Counted from the first letter of the stretch, positions 1 to 12,035 are shown. The stretch is 64,000 bases of DNA from Zeimonas sp964538505 (GCA_964538505.1 CAZIDY010000005.1:114529-178528); one strand, 5' to 3'. The notes: generated by a model from the letters alone, not told the origin. Program-made: numbers and translations.

Positions 1-65
1 CCGGCAGCGGCTTTCGAGATGTCTGCCTGCCGGGCGATGTGGTCGATCATTTCGGTCTTGTTCAC
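1..65 (-). CDS. hupB: HU family DNA-binding protein (5' end only)
   Basis: Only the first 21 codons are inside the window; the gene runs off the left edge. The reverse strand from a GTG at 65 reads MNKTEMIDHIARQADISKAA, the typical N-terminus of the small histone-like protein HU, which bends DNA and compacts the nucleoid. An AGGGGG ribosome site lies 4-10 bases before the GTG. It follows lon on the same strand, as hupB does in many proteobacteria. HU-alpha, HU-beta and IHF cannot be told apart from 21 residues; the lon neighbourhood favours HU-beta. Confidence 0.85.
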   Translation of the reverse strand, partial: MNKTEMIDHIARQADISKAAA

Positions 66-302
66 GGAGTCCCCCTAGGTCGTCATGTTCGGTAGGGCGG
101 CACATCCGTACGCGCACAGGCAGTGCGCAAATGGCCGCGAAGCGCGCACTCAAAAGGCGCAGTCGATTTGGGAGCCGTATTAAATCGCCGGCGCCCGATG
201 GGTGTCAAGCCGATCACGGCAAATGCGAGGCAGATATCACGTGCAATCGAAGTGCGCATCGTGGGCGGATGGAGATCCGCGCACGACGCGCAGTCGGATG
301 CA

Positions 303-2714
<2,412 letters not shown>

Positions 2715-2831
2715 TCGGATCTCCAGAGGGTCTCCCGTCCGATGTTGCGGCGCACGAGCGGAATTCAAGCGTCGCGGCACCCGGGGGATTGCCCCCGAGG
2801 ATACGCTGAAACGGTGGGCCCCTTCGGGGGA

Positions 2832-2913
2832 GGTGAAGGGTGAGGGGTGAAGGGTAAAGGGCGAAAAACGGGGAAAGGGCGAGGTTTTTCCCCTTCACCC
2901 TTCACCCTTCACC
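2832..2913. repeat. Imperfect hairpin of GGTGAAG heptamers between clpX and lon
   Basis: The left arm (2832-2854) and right arm (2891-2913) are each about three tandem copies of the heptamer GGTGAAG or its complement. They pair over 23 positions with one mismatch around a 36-base loop that also contains purine-rich copies. It begins 7 bases after the clpX stop. A similar element, built from GAGAAGG units, lies at 28564-28654. It could act as an mRNA stem or attenuator between clpX and lon, or be a dispersed repeat; the sequence does not decide. Confidence 0.75.
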
Positions 2914-2919
2914 GTATGA

Positions 2920-4185
2920 CTAATTCGACCCCGAAACGCGCGGCGTATCCGCGTAGATAACCAATGGCTTGCCGTCGCCTTCGATGGCGTTCTCGTCGAC
3001 GACGACCTTCTGCACATTCTGCAGGCTGGGCAGGTCGAACATGATGTCGAGCAGCGTCTGCTCGAGAATGGAGCGCAGGCCGCGCGCACCGGTCTTGCGC
3101 TTGAGCGCGCGCCGGGCGATCGCCTGCAGGGCAGCCGGGCGGATCTCGAGGTCGACGCCTTCCATCGAGAACAGCCGCTGGTACTGCTTGACCAGCGCGT
3201 TCTTCGGCTCGATGAGGATCTGCACGAGCGCGTCGTCGTTCAGCTCGTCGAGCGTCGCGACCACCGGCAGGCGGCCGACCAGCTCGGGAATGAGGCCGAA
3301 TTTGACGAGGTCTTCCGGCTCGACGTCGCGCAGCACTTCGCCCACCGCACGTTCGGAGGCGCTGCGCACCTCGGCGCCGAAACCGATGCCGGTACGCTCG
3401 GAGCGGTTGCGGATGACCTTCTCGAGCCCGTCGAAGGCGCCGCCGCAGATGAACAGGATGTTCGTGGTGTCGATCTGCACGAAATCCTGGTTCGGATGCT
3501 TGCGCCCGCCCTGCGGCGGAACCGAGGCGATCGTGCCCTCGACGAGCTTGAGCAGCGCCTGCTGCACGCCCTCGCCGGAGACATCGCGCGTGATCGACGG
3601 GTTGTCCGACTTGCGCGAGATCTTGTCGATCTCGTCGATGTAGACGATGCCGCTCTGCGCCTTGTCGACCTCGTAGTTGCAGTTCTGCAGCAGCTTCTGG
3701 ATGATGTTCTCGACGTCTTCGCCGACGTAGCCCGCCTCGGTGAGCGTGGTGGCGTCGGCGATCACGAAGGGAACGTTGAGCAGCCGCGCGAGCGTCTGCG
3801 CGAGCAGCGTCTTGCCCGAGCCCGTGGGGCCGACGAGCAGGATGTTGCTCTTGGCGAGCTCGACCTCGTCTTTCTTGCCTTTGTGGCGAAGACGCTTGTA
3901 GTGGTTGTAGACGGCAACGGAGAGGATCTTCTTCGCGCTCTCCTGGCCGATCACGTACTGATCGAGGATGCCGCAGATCTCGGCCGGCGTGGGCAGGCCG
4001 CCCTTCTGTTTGCCGTCGGTGGCTTCGGCCTGCGTTTCATCGCGGACGATGTCGTTGCACAGCTCGATGCATTCGTCGCAGATGAATACCGAGGGGCCGG
4101 CAATCAGCTTGCGGACTTCGTGCTGGCTCTTGCCGCAGAAGGAGCAGTACAGCAGTTTCTCGCTCGAGCCCTTCTTGTCCGTCAT
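2920..4185 (-). CDS. clpX: ClpXP protease ATP-binding subunit ClpX
   Basis: Hexameric AAA+ unfoldase that feeds substrates into ClpP. 421 aa, the usual length. The N-terminal zinc-binding domain has Cys pairs C14/C17 and C36/C39 (CSFC...CDEC). The AAA+ module has Walker A GPTGSGKT, Walker B in VYIDEIDKI and sensor/Arg-finger regions, and the IGFGAE loop that contacts ClpP is present. It begins 3 bases after the clpP stop, so the two are co-transcribed and probably translationally coupled. Confidence 0.98.
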   Translation of the reverse strand: MTDKKGSSEKLLYCSFCGKSQHEVRKLIAGPSVFICDECIELCNDIVRDETQAEATDGKQKGGLPTPAEICGILDQYVIGQESAKKILSVAVYNHYKRLRHKGKKDEVELAKSNILLVGPTGSGKTLLAQTLARLLNVPFVIADATTLTEAGYVGEDVENIIQKLLQNCNYEVDKAQSGIVYIDEIDKISRKSDNPSITRDVSGEGVQQALLKLVEGTIASVPPQGGRKHPNQDFVQIDTTNILFICGGAFDGLEKVIRNRSERTGIGFGAEVRSASERAVGEVLRDVEPEDLVKFGLIPELVGRLPVVATLDELNDDALVQILIEPKNALVKQYQRLFSMEGVDLEIRPAALQAIARRALKRKTGARGLRSILEQTLLDIMFDLPSLQNVQKVVVDENAIEGDGKPLVIYADTPRVSGSN

Positions 4186-4188
4186 GGC

Positions 4189-4851
4189 TCAGGCACCTTC
4201 CCCCCGCTTCGACATCACCTTGTCGATGAGTCCGTAGCTTACCGCATCTTCCGCGGACATGAAGTTGTCGCGATCGGTGTCGGTCGCGATGCGCTCGATC
4301 GGCTGGCCGGTCTTCTCGGCGAGGATCCGGTTCAGCCGCTCGCGCGTGTACAGGATCTCCTTCGCGTGGATCTCGATGTCGGAGGCCTGGCCCTGCGCGC
4401 CGCCCGAGGGCTGATGGATCATGATGCGTGCATTGGGCAGCGCGTATCGCTTGCCCTTCGATCCGGCAGCGAGCAGGAATGCGCCCATGCTCGCGGCGAT
4501 CCCCATGCACAGCGTGCTGATGTCGGGCTTGATGAACTGCATCGTGTCGTAGATCGCCAGGCCCGCCGACACCGATCCGCCGGGCGAGTTGATGTAGAAC
4601 GAGATGTCCTTGTCCGGGTTCTCCGACTCGAGGAACAGCAGCTGTGCGACGACCAGGTTCGCCGTCTGGTCCATCACCGGACCGACGAGGAAGATGACGT
4701 GCTCGCGCAGCATGCGCGAATAGATGTCGTAGGCGCGTTCGCCGCGGCCGCTCTGCTCGATGACGATCGGCACCATGCCGAGCCCCTGCGGCGCCTGGCG
4801 CTGCGAGAGGTGGGCGTTGACGAGGTCTTCGACGAGGCTGTTGAAAGTCAT
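4189..4851 (-). CDS. clpP: ATP-dependent Clp protease proteolytic subunit ClpP
   Basis: Tetradecameric serine peptidase chamber partnered by ClpX. 220 aa, slightly longer than E. coli ClpP because of its N-terminal propeptide-like segment. The catalytic triad is visible as Ser121 (GIAASMGA), His146 (IMIHQPSGG) and Asp195 (TDRDNFMS); the spacing of 25 and 49 residues matches E. coli Ser111-His136-Asp185. Lies between tig (62 bases upstream) and clpX (3 bases downstream) in the standard cluster. Confidence 0.98.
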   Translation of the reverse strand: MTFNSLVEDLVNAHLSQRQAPQGLGMVPIVIEQSGRGERAYDIYSRMLREHVIFLVGPVMDQTANLVVAQLLFLESENPDKDISFYINSPGGSVSAGLAIYDTMQFIKPDISTLCMGIAASMGAFLLAAGSKGKRYALPNARIMIHQPSGGAQGQASDIEIHAKEILYTRERLNRILAEKTGQPIERIATDTDRDNFMSAEDAVSYGLIDKVMSKRGEGA

Positions 4852-4912
4852 CGCTGTCTCCGTGGGGTGCGCACGCCGTCGGGGCGCCTGGCCTGCCTGC
4901 GTGGGGAGGGTG

Positions 4913-6217
4913 TCAACGGGTGCCCATCAGCTCGTCGAAATCGAGCGTGCGCTCGGTGACCTGCGCCTTCGTCAGGGCCCAGTCGACGACGTTCTGCTCG
5001 ACGACGATCGCCTCGACCTCGGCGAGCCGGCTGCGGTCGCCAAAATAGTGCCGGATGACCTCGCCCGGATTCTCGTAGGCCTGCGCGAACTCCTCGATCT
5101 GCTGACGGATCTGGTCGGGTTTCGCCTGCAGCCCGTGCTCGCGCACGACCTCGGCAACGATGAGGCCGAGCCGCACGCGGCGTTCGGCCTGCTCGGCGAA
5201 GGTGTCCTCGGGAATCGGCGGCAGCTGCTTCGGGTCGACGCCGCGCGCCTTCAGGTCGTCGATCGCGCGCGCGGAGAGCACCTGGTTCTCGGAGTCGACG
5301 AGCGACTTCGGCACGTCGAAACTCGCCAGCCCGAGCAACGCGTCCATCACGTTCGCCTTGGTGCGGGTGCGCACGCGCTGGGCCACCTCGCGCTCCAGAT
5401 TCGCGCGGATGTCGCTGCGCAACCGGGCAGTGTCGCCGTCGGCGACACCGAGCTGGCGAGCAAAATCCTCGTTCACCTCCGGCAGCTCGGGGGCCTCGAT
5501 CTTCTGCACTGTGGCCTCGAACTGTGCCGTTTTGCCGGCGAGCTCGGTGGAGCCGTAGTCGGCCGGGAACGCAACCGGGAACGTGCGCGTCTCGCCGACA
5601 CCGGCACCGCGCAGGCCCGTTTCGAAGTCGGCGAGCATGCGTCCTTCGCCGAGCACGAAGGGAAAACCCTGTGCGCTGCCGCCTTCGAAGGCGACATCGT
5701 CGATCTTTCCGACGAAGTCGATCGTCAGGCGGTCGCCGTCCTGCGCCGCGCGCTGCACCTCCTGCCAGCGCACGCGCTGCTTGCGCAGGATGTCGAGCGT
5801 GCGATCGATCTCGGCTTCGCCGACGGGCGAATCGAAACGCTCGATCGTGAGCGTGTCCGGCTCGCCGAGCGCGATGTCGGGGTAGACCTCGAAGGTGGCG
5901 GTGAAGCCGATTTCGCTCTCGGTTCCGCTGTCGCGCGATTCGATGCGAGGCTGGCCGGCGACGCGCAACTGGTGCTCGGCGACGGCATCGGAGAAGGCCT
6001 TCGAGACGGCGTCGGAAAGCACCTCGGCATGCACCTGAGGGCCGTACGACTGCTCGATCATCTTCATCGGAACCTTGCCGGGCCGGAAACCGGGCATTTT
6101 CACGTTCCGCGAGAGCTTGCGCAGCCGGTCGACGACCTGTCGGTTGACGTCGGCCACCGGTACGGCCATGTTCAGCTTGCGCTCGAGCGAGCCGGTCGTT
6201 TCGAGTTGGGTTGCCAT
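4913..6217 (-). CDS. tig: Trigger factor, ribosome-associated chaperone/PPIase
   Basis: Binds at the ribosomal exit tunnel and shields nascent chains. 434 aa, normal family length. The N-terminal ribosome-binding domain carries the GFRPGKVP signature near residue 45, a central FKBP-type PPIase domain includes DGDRLTIDFVGKIDD, and a C-terminal helical arm domain follows. The ATG at 6217 gives MATQLETTGSLERKL, the family N-terminus; the frame stays open upstream only because it reads through the tRNA-Leu gene. No strong Shine-Dalgarno sequence precedes the ATG. First protein gene of the tig-clpP-clpX-lon run. Confidence 0.97.
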   Translation of the reverse strand: MATQLETTGSLERKLNMAVPVADVNRQVVDRLRKLSRNVKMPGFRPGKVPMKMIEQSYGPQVHAEVLSDAVSKAFSDAVAEHQLRVAGQPRIESRDSGTESEIGFTATFEVYPDIALGEPDTLTIERFDSPVGEAEIDRTLDILRKQRVRWQEVQRAAQDGDRLTIDFVGKIDDVAFEGGSAQGFPFVLGEGRMLADFETGLRGAGVGETRTFPVAFPADYGSTELAGKTAQFEATVQKIEAPELPEVNEDFARQLGVADGDTARLRSDIRANLEREVAQRVRTRTKANVMDALLGLASFDVPKSLVDSENQVLSARAIDDLKARGVDPKQLPPIPEDTFAEQAERRVRLGLIVAEVVREHGLQAKPDQIRQQIEEFAQAYENPGEVIRHYFGDRSRLAEVEAIVVEQNVVDWALTKAQVTERTLDFDELMGTR

Positions 6218-6279
6218 TTCGTGGTGAGCGTCGAGTGAATCGCGTAGGATCGGACGGAGTCGCGGCGGTTTACGGGCGA

Positions 6280-6364
6280 TGGTGCGGCCGAAAGGAGTCG
6301 AACCTTCACGCCTTGCAGCGCCAGGACCTAAACCTGGTGCGTCTACCAATTCCGCCACGGCCGC
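6280..6364 (-). tRNA. tRNA-Leu(TAG)
   Basis: 85 bases with encoded CCA. The acceptor stem pairs GCGGCCG with CGGCCGC and the discriminator is A. The anticodon TAG lies at 6328-6330 in a TTTAGGT loop closed by the CAGG/CCTG stem. The class-II variable arm expected for leucine and a TTCGACTC T-loop are present. A TAGAAT -10 box lies 14-19 bases upstream (6378-6383, minus strand). Position directly upstream of tig is common in betaproteobacteria. Confidence 0.96.
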
Positions 6365-6500
6365 GAGTAAGCAGAGCATTCTAAACGAAGCGTCCGACGG
6401 GCCTTCGTCCCCGGTACGAAGCTTGCGTGCAGCCCCGGTCGTTGCGGGCGCGCTCGCGCGTGCGCTCTCGCGCCGGGCAGCACGCCTACAATGCGCGCCG

Positions 6501-7385
6501 ATGACCTCCGCCCTCGCCCGCCCGCTGACCTCGAGCGACCACTACGAGAACTTCCCGGTCGCGTCGATGCTCGTCCCCTCCCGGCTGCGCCCGGCGATCG
6601 TCGCGCTCTACCGCTTCGCCCGCCACGCCGACGACCTGGCCGACGAAGGCGACGCGAGCGCCGCCGAGCGGCTTGCCGCGCTCGAGGCGCTCGGCTGCGA
6701 GCTGCGCGGCGAGCGTCCCGATTCGCCGGTCGTGGCGCGGCTGCGCCCGCACTGGAGCGCGCACGAGCTGCCCTACGAGCCGCTGCACGCGCTGCTGTCG
6801 GCCTTTGCGCAGGATGCAGCCGCCACCGACGGACCTGAAGGACGCGGATTGCGCCACGCCGATCGCGCGAGCCTGCTCGATTACTGCACACGCTCGGCGA
6901 ATCCGGTCGGCGAGCTGATCCTGCGCCTGTTCGGCGCCTGGAACGAGCGCACGCGCAGCGGCTCGGACGCGATCTGCAGCGCGCTGCAGCTGCTGAACTT
7001 CGTGCAGGACCTGGCGATCGACTGGCGTCGCGGCCGTCTCTACCTTCCGCTGGACGAACTACACGCGGCCGGGCTCGACGAGCAGGACGTCGCGCATGCC
7101 GTCGAGGCCGGTCGTGTGGACGCGAAGCTCGCCGCGCTGCTCGCGCGCCAGACCGAGGCTGCCTGCGAGCTGCTGTGCAGCGGCAGCTCGCTGGTGCGAC
7201 ACGTTCCGTGGCGACTCGGCCTGGAACTGCGCGCGATCGTCGGCGGCGGGCTGCGCATCGCCGAACGGCTGCGCATCGGCGGCTACGACCCGGTGTCCGC
7301 CCGGCCGACGCTCGGCTGGCGCGACGCGCCGGCGCTCGCCCGGCTGGTGTTGTCCGCGTCGTCCACGCCGTCCGCCGAGCGATGA
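6501..7385 (+). CDS. hpnC: Squalene biosynthesis protein HpnC (hydroxysqualene-forming synthase)
   Basis: Member of the trans-isoprenyl diphosphate head-to-head synthase family. In the HpnCDE pathway HpnC converts presqualene diphosphate to hydroxysqualene. 294 aa. The two Asp-rich Mg-diphosphate motifs are visible: HADDLADE at residues 42-49 and NFVQDLAID near 175. HYENFPVAS near the N-terminus is typical of HpnC. The start chosen is the ATG at 6501, after a short leader. It overlaps hpnD by an ATGA, so hpnC-hpnD-hpnE form one operon. Confidence 0.93.
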   Translation: MTSALARPLTSSDHYENFPVASMLVPSRLRPAIVALYRFARHADDLADEGDASAAERLAALEALGCELRGERPDSPVVARLRPHWSAHELPYEPLHALLSAFAQDAAATDGPEGRGLRHADRASLLDYCTRSANPVGELILRLFGAWNERTRSGSDAICSALQLLNFVQDLAIDWRRGRLYLPLDELHAAGLDEQDVAHAVEAGRVDAKLAALLARQTEAACELLCSGSSLVRHVPWRLGLELRAIVGGGLRIAERLRIGGYDPVSARPTLGWRDAPALARLVLSASSTPSAER

Positions 7386-8239
7386 CGCCCGACGAATATT
7401 GCCGCGAGCGCACGGCGCGCAGCGGATCGAGCTTCTACTACAGCTTCGCGTTCCTTCCCGTCGAGCGCCGGCGCGCGATCACCGCGCTCTACGCGTTCTG
7501 CCGCGAGGTCGACGACGTCGTCGACGAGTCGACCGACAATGCACTCGCCCGAACGCGTCTCGACTGGTGGCGCGACGAGATCGAGCGGCTGTACGCCGGT
7601 CGGCCGCAGCACCCGGTCACGCGCGCGCTCGCGCCGCACACCGCCGCGTTTTCGATCGAGCGCGCACGGCTGCTCGAAATCGTCGACGGCATGCAGATGG
7701 ACCTCGAGCAGGACCGCTATCTCGACTTCGAAGGACTGCGCCTGTATTGCCATCGCGTCGCCGGCGTGGTGGGCATGCTCGCCGCGAACATCTTCGGCGC
7801 ACGGCACGAATCGACGGTGCGCTATGCGCAGGAACTGGGTCTCGCACTGCAGTTGACGAACATCATCCGCGACGTCGGCGAAGACGCTCGCCGCAGTCGC
7901 ATCTACCTGCCGATCGAGGACCTGCAGCGTTTCGACGTGGCCGCGCACGAGATCCTCGCGATCCGGCCGAGCGAACGTTTCGTCGAGTTGATGCGTTTCC
8001 AGGCGGCGCGTGCACGCGAAAGCTACGCGCGCGCGGTCGCGCTGCTCGAGCACGACGAACGCCGCGCACAACGTCCGGGGCTGGTGATGGCGGCGATCTA
8101 TTTCACGCTGCTCGAGGAGATCGAGCGCGACGGTTTTCGCGTGCTCACGCATCGCACGTCGCTGACGCCGCTGCGCAAGATGTGGATTGCATGGCGCACG
8201 TGGACCTTCGGGACGCCGAGCTTCGCGACGGCGCGCTGA
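7382..8239 (+). CDS. hpnD: Presqualene diphosphate synthase HpnD
   Basis: Condenses two farnesyl diphosphates to presqualene diphosphate, the first step of the HpnCDE squalene route. 285 aa. Both Asp-rich motifs are present (CREVDDVVDE near residue 38 and NIIRDVGEDA near residue 161), as is the YCHRVAGVVG segment typical of the phytoene/squalene synthase family. The start codon overlaps the hpnC stop in an ATGA. Assignment between HpnC and HpnD rests on family resemblance and gene order. Confidence 0.94.
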   Translation: MTPDEYCRERTARSGSSFYYSFAFLPVERRRAITALYAFCREVDDVVDESTDNALARTRLDWWRDEIERLYAGRPQHPVTRALAPHTAAFSIERARLLEIVDGMQMDLEQDRYLDFEGLRLYCHRVAGVVGMLAANIFGARHESTVRYAQELGLALQLTNIIRDVGEDARRSRIYLPIEDLQRFDVAAHEILAIRPSERFVELMRFQAARARESYARAVALLEHDERRAQRPGLVMAAIYFTLLEEIERDGFRVLTHRTSLTPLRKMWIAWRTWTFGTPSFATAR

Positions 8240-9585
8240 ACGCGCCCGATCTCGTCGTCGTCGGCGCGGGATGGGCCGGGCTGTCGGCCGCGGTGCACGC
8301 GACGCTCGCCGGGCTGCGCGTGCACGTGCTCGAAAGCGCACCCGCCGGCGGCGGGCGGGCACGCGAAGCACGGCTCGACTTCGGCGCCGGTGTCGTTGCC
8401 GTCGATGCCGGCCAGCACCTGCTGATGGGCGCGTATCGGGAGTGCCTGCAGCTCGCGTCGATCGTGCACGCACCGGATGCGCCCTCGCCTTTCGAGCGCG
8501 CGCCGCTCGCGCTGCGCGACACCGCCGGGCTGCGACTCGAGGTGCGCGCGCGCCCTGCGCCGTGGCACCTCCTTGCGGCGCTGGTCACTACGCGCGGCCT
8601 GCCGCTGCGCGAACGATGGGCGATGCTGCGCCTCGTTGCCGCACTGCGCACGCGCGGCTGGCGAACGCCGGCCGGCGAGACGGTCGCCGCATTGCTCGCG
8701 CGCCAGCGCCAGCCGCGTTCGCTCGTCGAGCGGCTGTGGGCGCCGCTGTGCATCGGAGCGATGAACACGCCGCCCGAGGCAGCCTGTGCGGCGGCCTTTG
8801 CCGCCGTGCTGCGCGATACGCTGGGCAGCGACTGCGAGGCGAGCGACTTCGTGCTCGCCCGAACGACGCTCGACGATGCGATTACACGACCGGCGATCGC
8901 GTGGCTGCAGGCGCGCGGCGCCGGGCTGAGCTTCGGCGCCACGGTGCGCTCGCTCGCCTTCGCAGACGAACGATGGCGGGTCGATGCGGGTTCGCGCACC
9001 GTCGATGCGGCACAGGTGATCGTCGCGACGCCGCCGATCGGTGCGGCGCGCCTGCTCGAGCCGCTCGCCGCGCGTGCCGCGCTGCTCTCGGACTTCGCCT
9101 ACGAGCCGATCGTCACCGTGCATCTCGCCTGGCCGCGCGATCTGCCGCTGCCGTTGCCGCGCTGGATCCTGCTGCACGACGACGGCGAGCGCGCGTGGGG
9201 TCAGTGGCTGTTCGACCGCGGCTGCATCGGCGCGCATCGCATCGCCTGCGTCGTCGTCAGCGCGGGCTCGCGGCTCGACGGGTACGCGCGCGAGGCGATC
9301 GGCGAGGCGATCGCGCACCAGGTCGCGCGACAGCTCGAGTTGCCGCTGCCGCAGGGACGCCGCACGGTGATCGAGAAGCGCGCGACGATCCGCTGTACGC
9401 CGGATCGCCCGCGCATCGCCGTCGATGCCTTCGAAGACACGCTTCCGGGTCTGTGGCTCGCCGGCGACTGGGTCGACAATGAATATCCGGCGACGCTCGA
9501 GACCGCGGTGCGCAGCGGCCGTCGTGCGGCGGAAGCAGCAGTGGCGGCGACGGGAGCAGTCATTCAGCAGCCGTTATCGGTCTGA
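8191..9585 (+). CDS. hpnE: Hydroxysqualene dehydroxylase HpnE
   Basis: FAD-dependent amine-oxidase-like protein that reduces hydroxysqualene to squalene, the last step of the operon. 464 aa. The FAD-binding Rossmann motif VVVGAGWAGLSAA is at about residue 20, and the C-terminal FAD-contacting segment GLWLAGDWVDNEYPATLE is typical of phytoene desaturase/HpnE proteins. The first ATG in frame is at 8191, inside the last 49 bases of hpnD; a start nearer the GAG(W)AG motif is possible but no other ATG is. No squalene-hopene cyclase gene is present, so the final product cannot be named. Confidence 0.93.
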   Translation: MAHVDLRDAELRDGALNAPDLVVVGAGWAGLSAAVHATLAGLRVHVLESAPAGGGRAREARLDFGAGVVAVDAGQHLLMGAYRECLQLASIVHAPDAPSPFERAPLALRDTAGLRLEVRARPAPWHLLAALVTTRGLPLRERWAMLRLVAALRTRGWRTPAGETVAALLARQRQPRSLVERLWAPLCIGAMNTPPEAACAAAFAAVLRDTLGSDCEASDFVLARTTLDDAITRPAIAWLQARGAGLSFGATVRSLAFADERWRVDAGSRTVDAAQVIVATPPIGAARLLEPLAARAALLSDFAYEPIVTVHLAWPRDLPLPLPRWILLHDDGERAWGQWLFDRGCIGAHRIACVVVSAGSRLDGYAREAIGEAIAHQVARQLELPLPQGRRTVIEKRATIRCTPDRPRIAVDAFEDTLPGLWLAGDWVDNEYPATLETAVRSGRRAAEAAVAATGAVIQQPLSV

Positions 9586-9600
9586 TCGCCCAGCCGTTCC

Positions 9601-10962
9601 TCAGCTCCACGCGGCCTCGAGCGCCTCGTCGATCCGGTCGAGCGCAATCGCTTCGATGCCTTCGATCGGACGACGCGGCGCGTTCGCGCGCGGCAGCAGC
9701 ACGCGCGAGAAGCCGAGCTTCGCCGCTTCGCGCAGCCGCTCCTGTCCGCGCGGCGCCGGCCGGATCTCGCCGGCCAGGCCCACCTCGCCGAAGGCCGCGA
9801 CACCGCGCGGCAGCGCACGGTTCTTCAGCGACGAGACGATCGCCAGCAGCACGGCGAGGTCGGCCGCAGGCTCCGAGATGCGCACGCCGCCGACCGCGTT
9901 GACGAAGACGTCCTGGTCGTAGCAGGCGATGCCGGCGTGCCGGTGCAGCACCGCGAGCAGCATCGCGAGCCGGTTGTGCTCGAGCCCCACCGACAGCCGC
10001 CGCGGATTCGGCACGTGCGCGCTGTCGACGAGCGCCTGGATCTCCACCAGCAGCGGGCGCGTGCCTTCCTGCGTGATGTTCACGCACGACCCCGGCACAC
10101 CGCTCGCGTGCGTCGACAGGAACAGCGCCGACGGATTCGATACGCCGCGCAATCCGCGGTCGGTCATCGCAAAGACGCCGAGCTCGTTCACCGCGCCGAA
10201 GCGGTTCTTGAACGCGCGCACCAACCGATACGACGAATGCGAATCGCCTTCGAAGTACAGCACGGTGTCGACCATGTGCTCGAGCACGCGCGGGCCGGCG
10301 AGCGTGCCCTCCTTCGTCACGTGGCCGATCATCACGATCGCCACGCCGAGCTGCTTGGACAGTCGCGTGAGCTGCGCCGCGCATTCGCGCACCTGCGCGA
10401 CCGAACCCGGCACCGACTGCAACTGCGACGAATAGAGCGTCTGGATCGAGTCGACGACGACGACGGCCGGCCGGCGCGACTCGATCGCCGCGACGATGCG
10501 TTCGAGCTCGATCTCGGCCATCAGCGGCAGCCGGACAGACTCGGCGCCCATCCGGTGCGCGCGCAGCGCGACCTGCGACACCGATTCCTCGCCGCTCACG
10601 TACAGCACCTCGCGCGTCGCACACAGCGCCGCGAGCGTCTGCAGCAGCAGCGTCGACTTGCCGATTCCCGGATCGCCGCCGATCAGCACCACCGAGCCCT
10701 CGACGATGCCGCCGCCGAGCACGCGATCGAATTCGTCGATGCCGGTCGGAATGCGTGCGATCGAGACGACGGGCACCTCGTCGAGCGTGACGATCGCCTG
10801 CGCCGGCGCGAGCGGCTGGAAGCGATTCGCGCCGGCGCGCGTCTCCTCGACGGTCTCGACCAGCGTGTTCCACGCGTCGCAATGCGGACACTGCCCCTGC
10901 CACTTCGGGCTCGCGCCGCCGCATTCGCTGCAGACGTGCCGCGTCCGCACACGCGCCATCAT
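9601..10962 (-). CDS. radA: DNA repair protein RadA
   Basis: RecA-like ATPase that drives branch migration during recombinational repair. 453 aa. An N-terminal zinc finger (CSECGGASPKWQGQCPHC) is followed by a RecA core with Walker A GGDPGIGKS, the RadA-specific KNRFG motif (AFKNRFGAVNE), and a C-terminal Lon-protease-like fold. ATGATG at the start: the first ATG overlaps the alr stop in an ATGA and the second, 3 bases on, is equally possible. Converges with hpnE, 15 bases apart. Confidence 0.97.
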   Translation of the reverse strand: MMARVRTRHVCSECGGASPKWQGQCPHCDAWNTLVETVEETRAGANRFQPLAPAQAIVTLDEVPVVSIARIPTGIDEFDRVLGGGIVEGSVVLIGGDPGIGKSTLLLQTLAALCATREVLYVSGEESVSQVALRAHRMGAESVRLPLMAEIELERIVAAIESRRPAVVVVDSIQTLYSSQLQSVPGSVAQVRECAAQLTRLSKQLGVAIVMIGHVTKEGTLAGPRVLEHMVDTVLYFEGDSHSSYRLVRAFKNRFGAVNELGVFAMTDRGLRGVSNPSALFLSTHASGVPGSCVNITQEGTRPLLVEIQALVDSAHVPNPRRLSVGLEHNRLAMLLAVLHRHAGIACYDQDVFVNAVGGVRISEPAADLAVLLAIVSSLKNRALPRGVAAFGEVGLAGEIRPAPRGQERLREAAKLGFSRVLLPRANAPRRPIEGIEAIALDRIDEALEAAWS

Positions 10963-12035
10963 GGGTTCCCGCTCGTGCGCACCGGGACACGGGGCGCCAC
11001 GGCGCACATCAGCTCGTAGCCGATCGTGCCGGCGGCGCTCGCCACCTCGTCGATCGCGATCGTCTCGCCCCACAGCTCGACGCGCGCACCGACTCCGGCC
11101 GCCGGCACCGGCGAGAGGTCGACCATCAGCATGTCCATCGCGACGCGTCCGACGGTGCGCGTGCGCACGCCGTCGATTGCGATCGGCGTCCCCGTCGGCG
11201 CATGGCGCGGGTAGCCGTCGGCGTATCCGCAGGCGACGATGCCGATGCGCATCGAACGCTCGGCACGGAAGGTCGAACCGTAGCCGACCGCGTCGCCGGG
11301 CGCGAGCGACTGCACGGCGATCAGCGCCGATTCGAGCGTCATCGCGGCCCGCAGGCCGAAGGAGCGCGCATCGCGATCCTCGAAGGGCGTGGCGCCGTAG
11401 AGCAGGATGCCCGGTCGGATCGCCGTGCCGTGCGCGGCGGGCAGCGACAGCACGGCCGCCGAGTTCGCCAGCGAGCGTGCGCCGTCGATTCCCTGTGCCG
11501 CGCGCTCGAAGGCACGCAGCGCCTCGTCGGCGCCGCCGGTACGGTCGGCATCGGCGAAGTGCGTCATCAGCGCGACCGAGCGCACCGCCGGCAGCTGCCA
11601 CGCGCGCTCGACGGCGGCGCGAAAGGCCGCCGGCTCGAAGCCGAGGCGGTTCATGCCGCTGTTGAACTTCACGTGGACGTCGATTGCGGCGTCGGCAGGC
11701 AGGCGCGCAAGCCAGTCGAGCTGGCGCGTCTCGTGAACAGCGAGCGAAAGCCGCTGTGCGGCGGCCTGCGCGACGTCGTCGGCATCGAAGGCGCCCTCGA
11801 GCATCAGTACCGGGCCGCTCCAGCCGAGCGCGCGCAGCTGCGCGGCGCGATCGAACTCGACCAGCGCGAGCCCGTCGGCGTCGCAAAAACCCGCGAGCGC
11901 ATGCTGCAATCCGTGGCCGTAGCCGTCGGCCTTGATCACGGCCCAGACGAAGCGATCGGGCGCATGCGCACGCGCAACCGCGAGGTTGTGGCGCAACGCA
12001 TCGATCGAAATGGTGGCGAGAATCGGGCGCGGCAT
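10959..12035 (-). CDS. alr: Alanine racemase
   Basis: PLP enzyme interconverting L- and D-alanine for peptidoglycan synthesis. 358 aa. The PLP lysine is K35 in VIKADGYGHG, and the catalytic tyrosine lies in the C-terminal GYADGYPRHAP motif. The C-terminal beta domain with VAMDMLMVDLS is complete. Overlaps radA by ATGA; divergent from lplT with 88 bases between the starts, so the two share a promoter region. Confidence 0.97.
   Translation of the reverse strand: MPRPILATISIDALRHNLAVARAHAPDRFVWAVIKADGYGHGLQHALAGFCDADGLALVEFDRAAQLRALGWSGPVLMLEGAFDADDVAQAAAQRLSLAVHETRQLDWLARLPADAAIDVHVKFNSGMNRLGFEPAAFRAAVERAWQLPAVRSVALMTHFADADRTGGADEALRAFERAAQGIDGARSLANSAAVLSLPAAHGTAIRPGILLYGATPFEDRDARSFGLRAAMTLESALIAVQSLAPGDAVGYGSTFRAERSMRIGIVACGYADGYPRHAPTGTPIAIDGVRTRTVGRVAMDMLMVDLSPVPAAGVGARVELWGETIAIDEVASAAGTIGYELMCAVAPRVPVRTSGNP

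Noticed and set aside
66..302. Promoter of the HU gene in the lon-hupB gap
   Set aside because: No -35/-10 pair with good spacing could be picked out of the GC-rich sequence.
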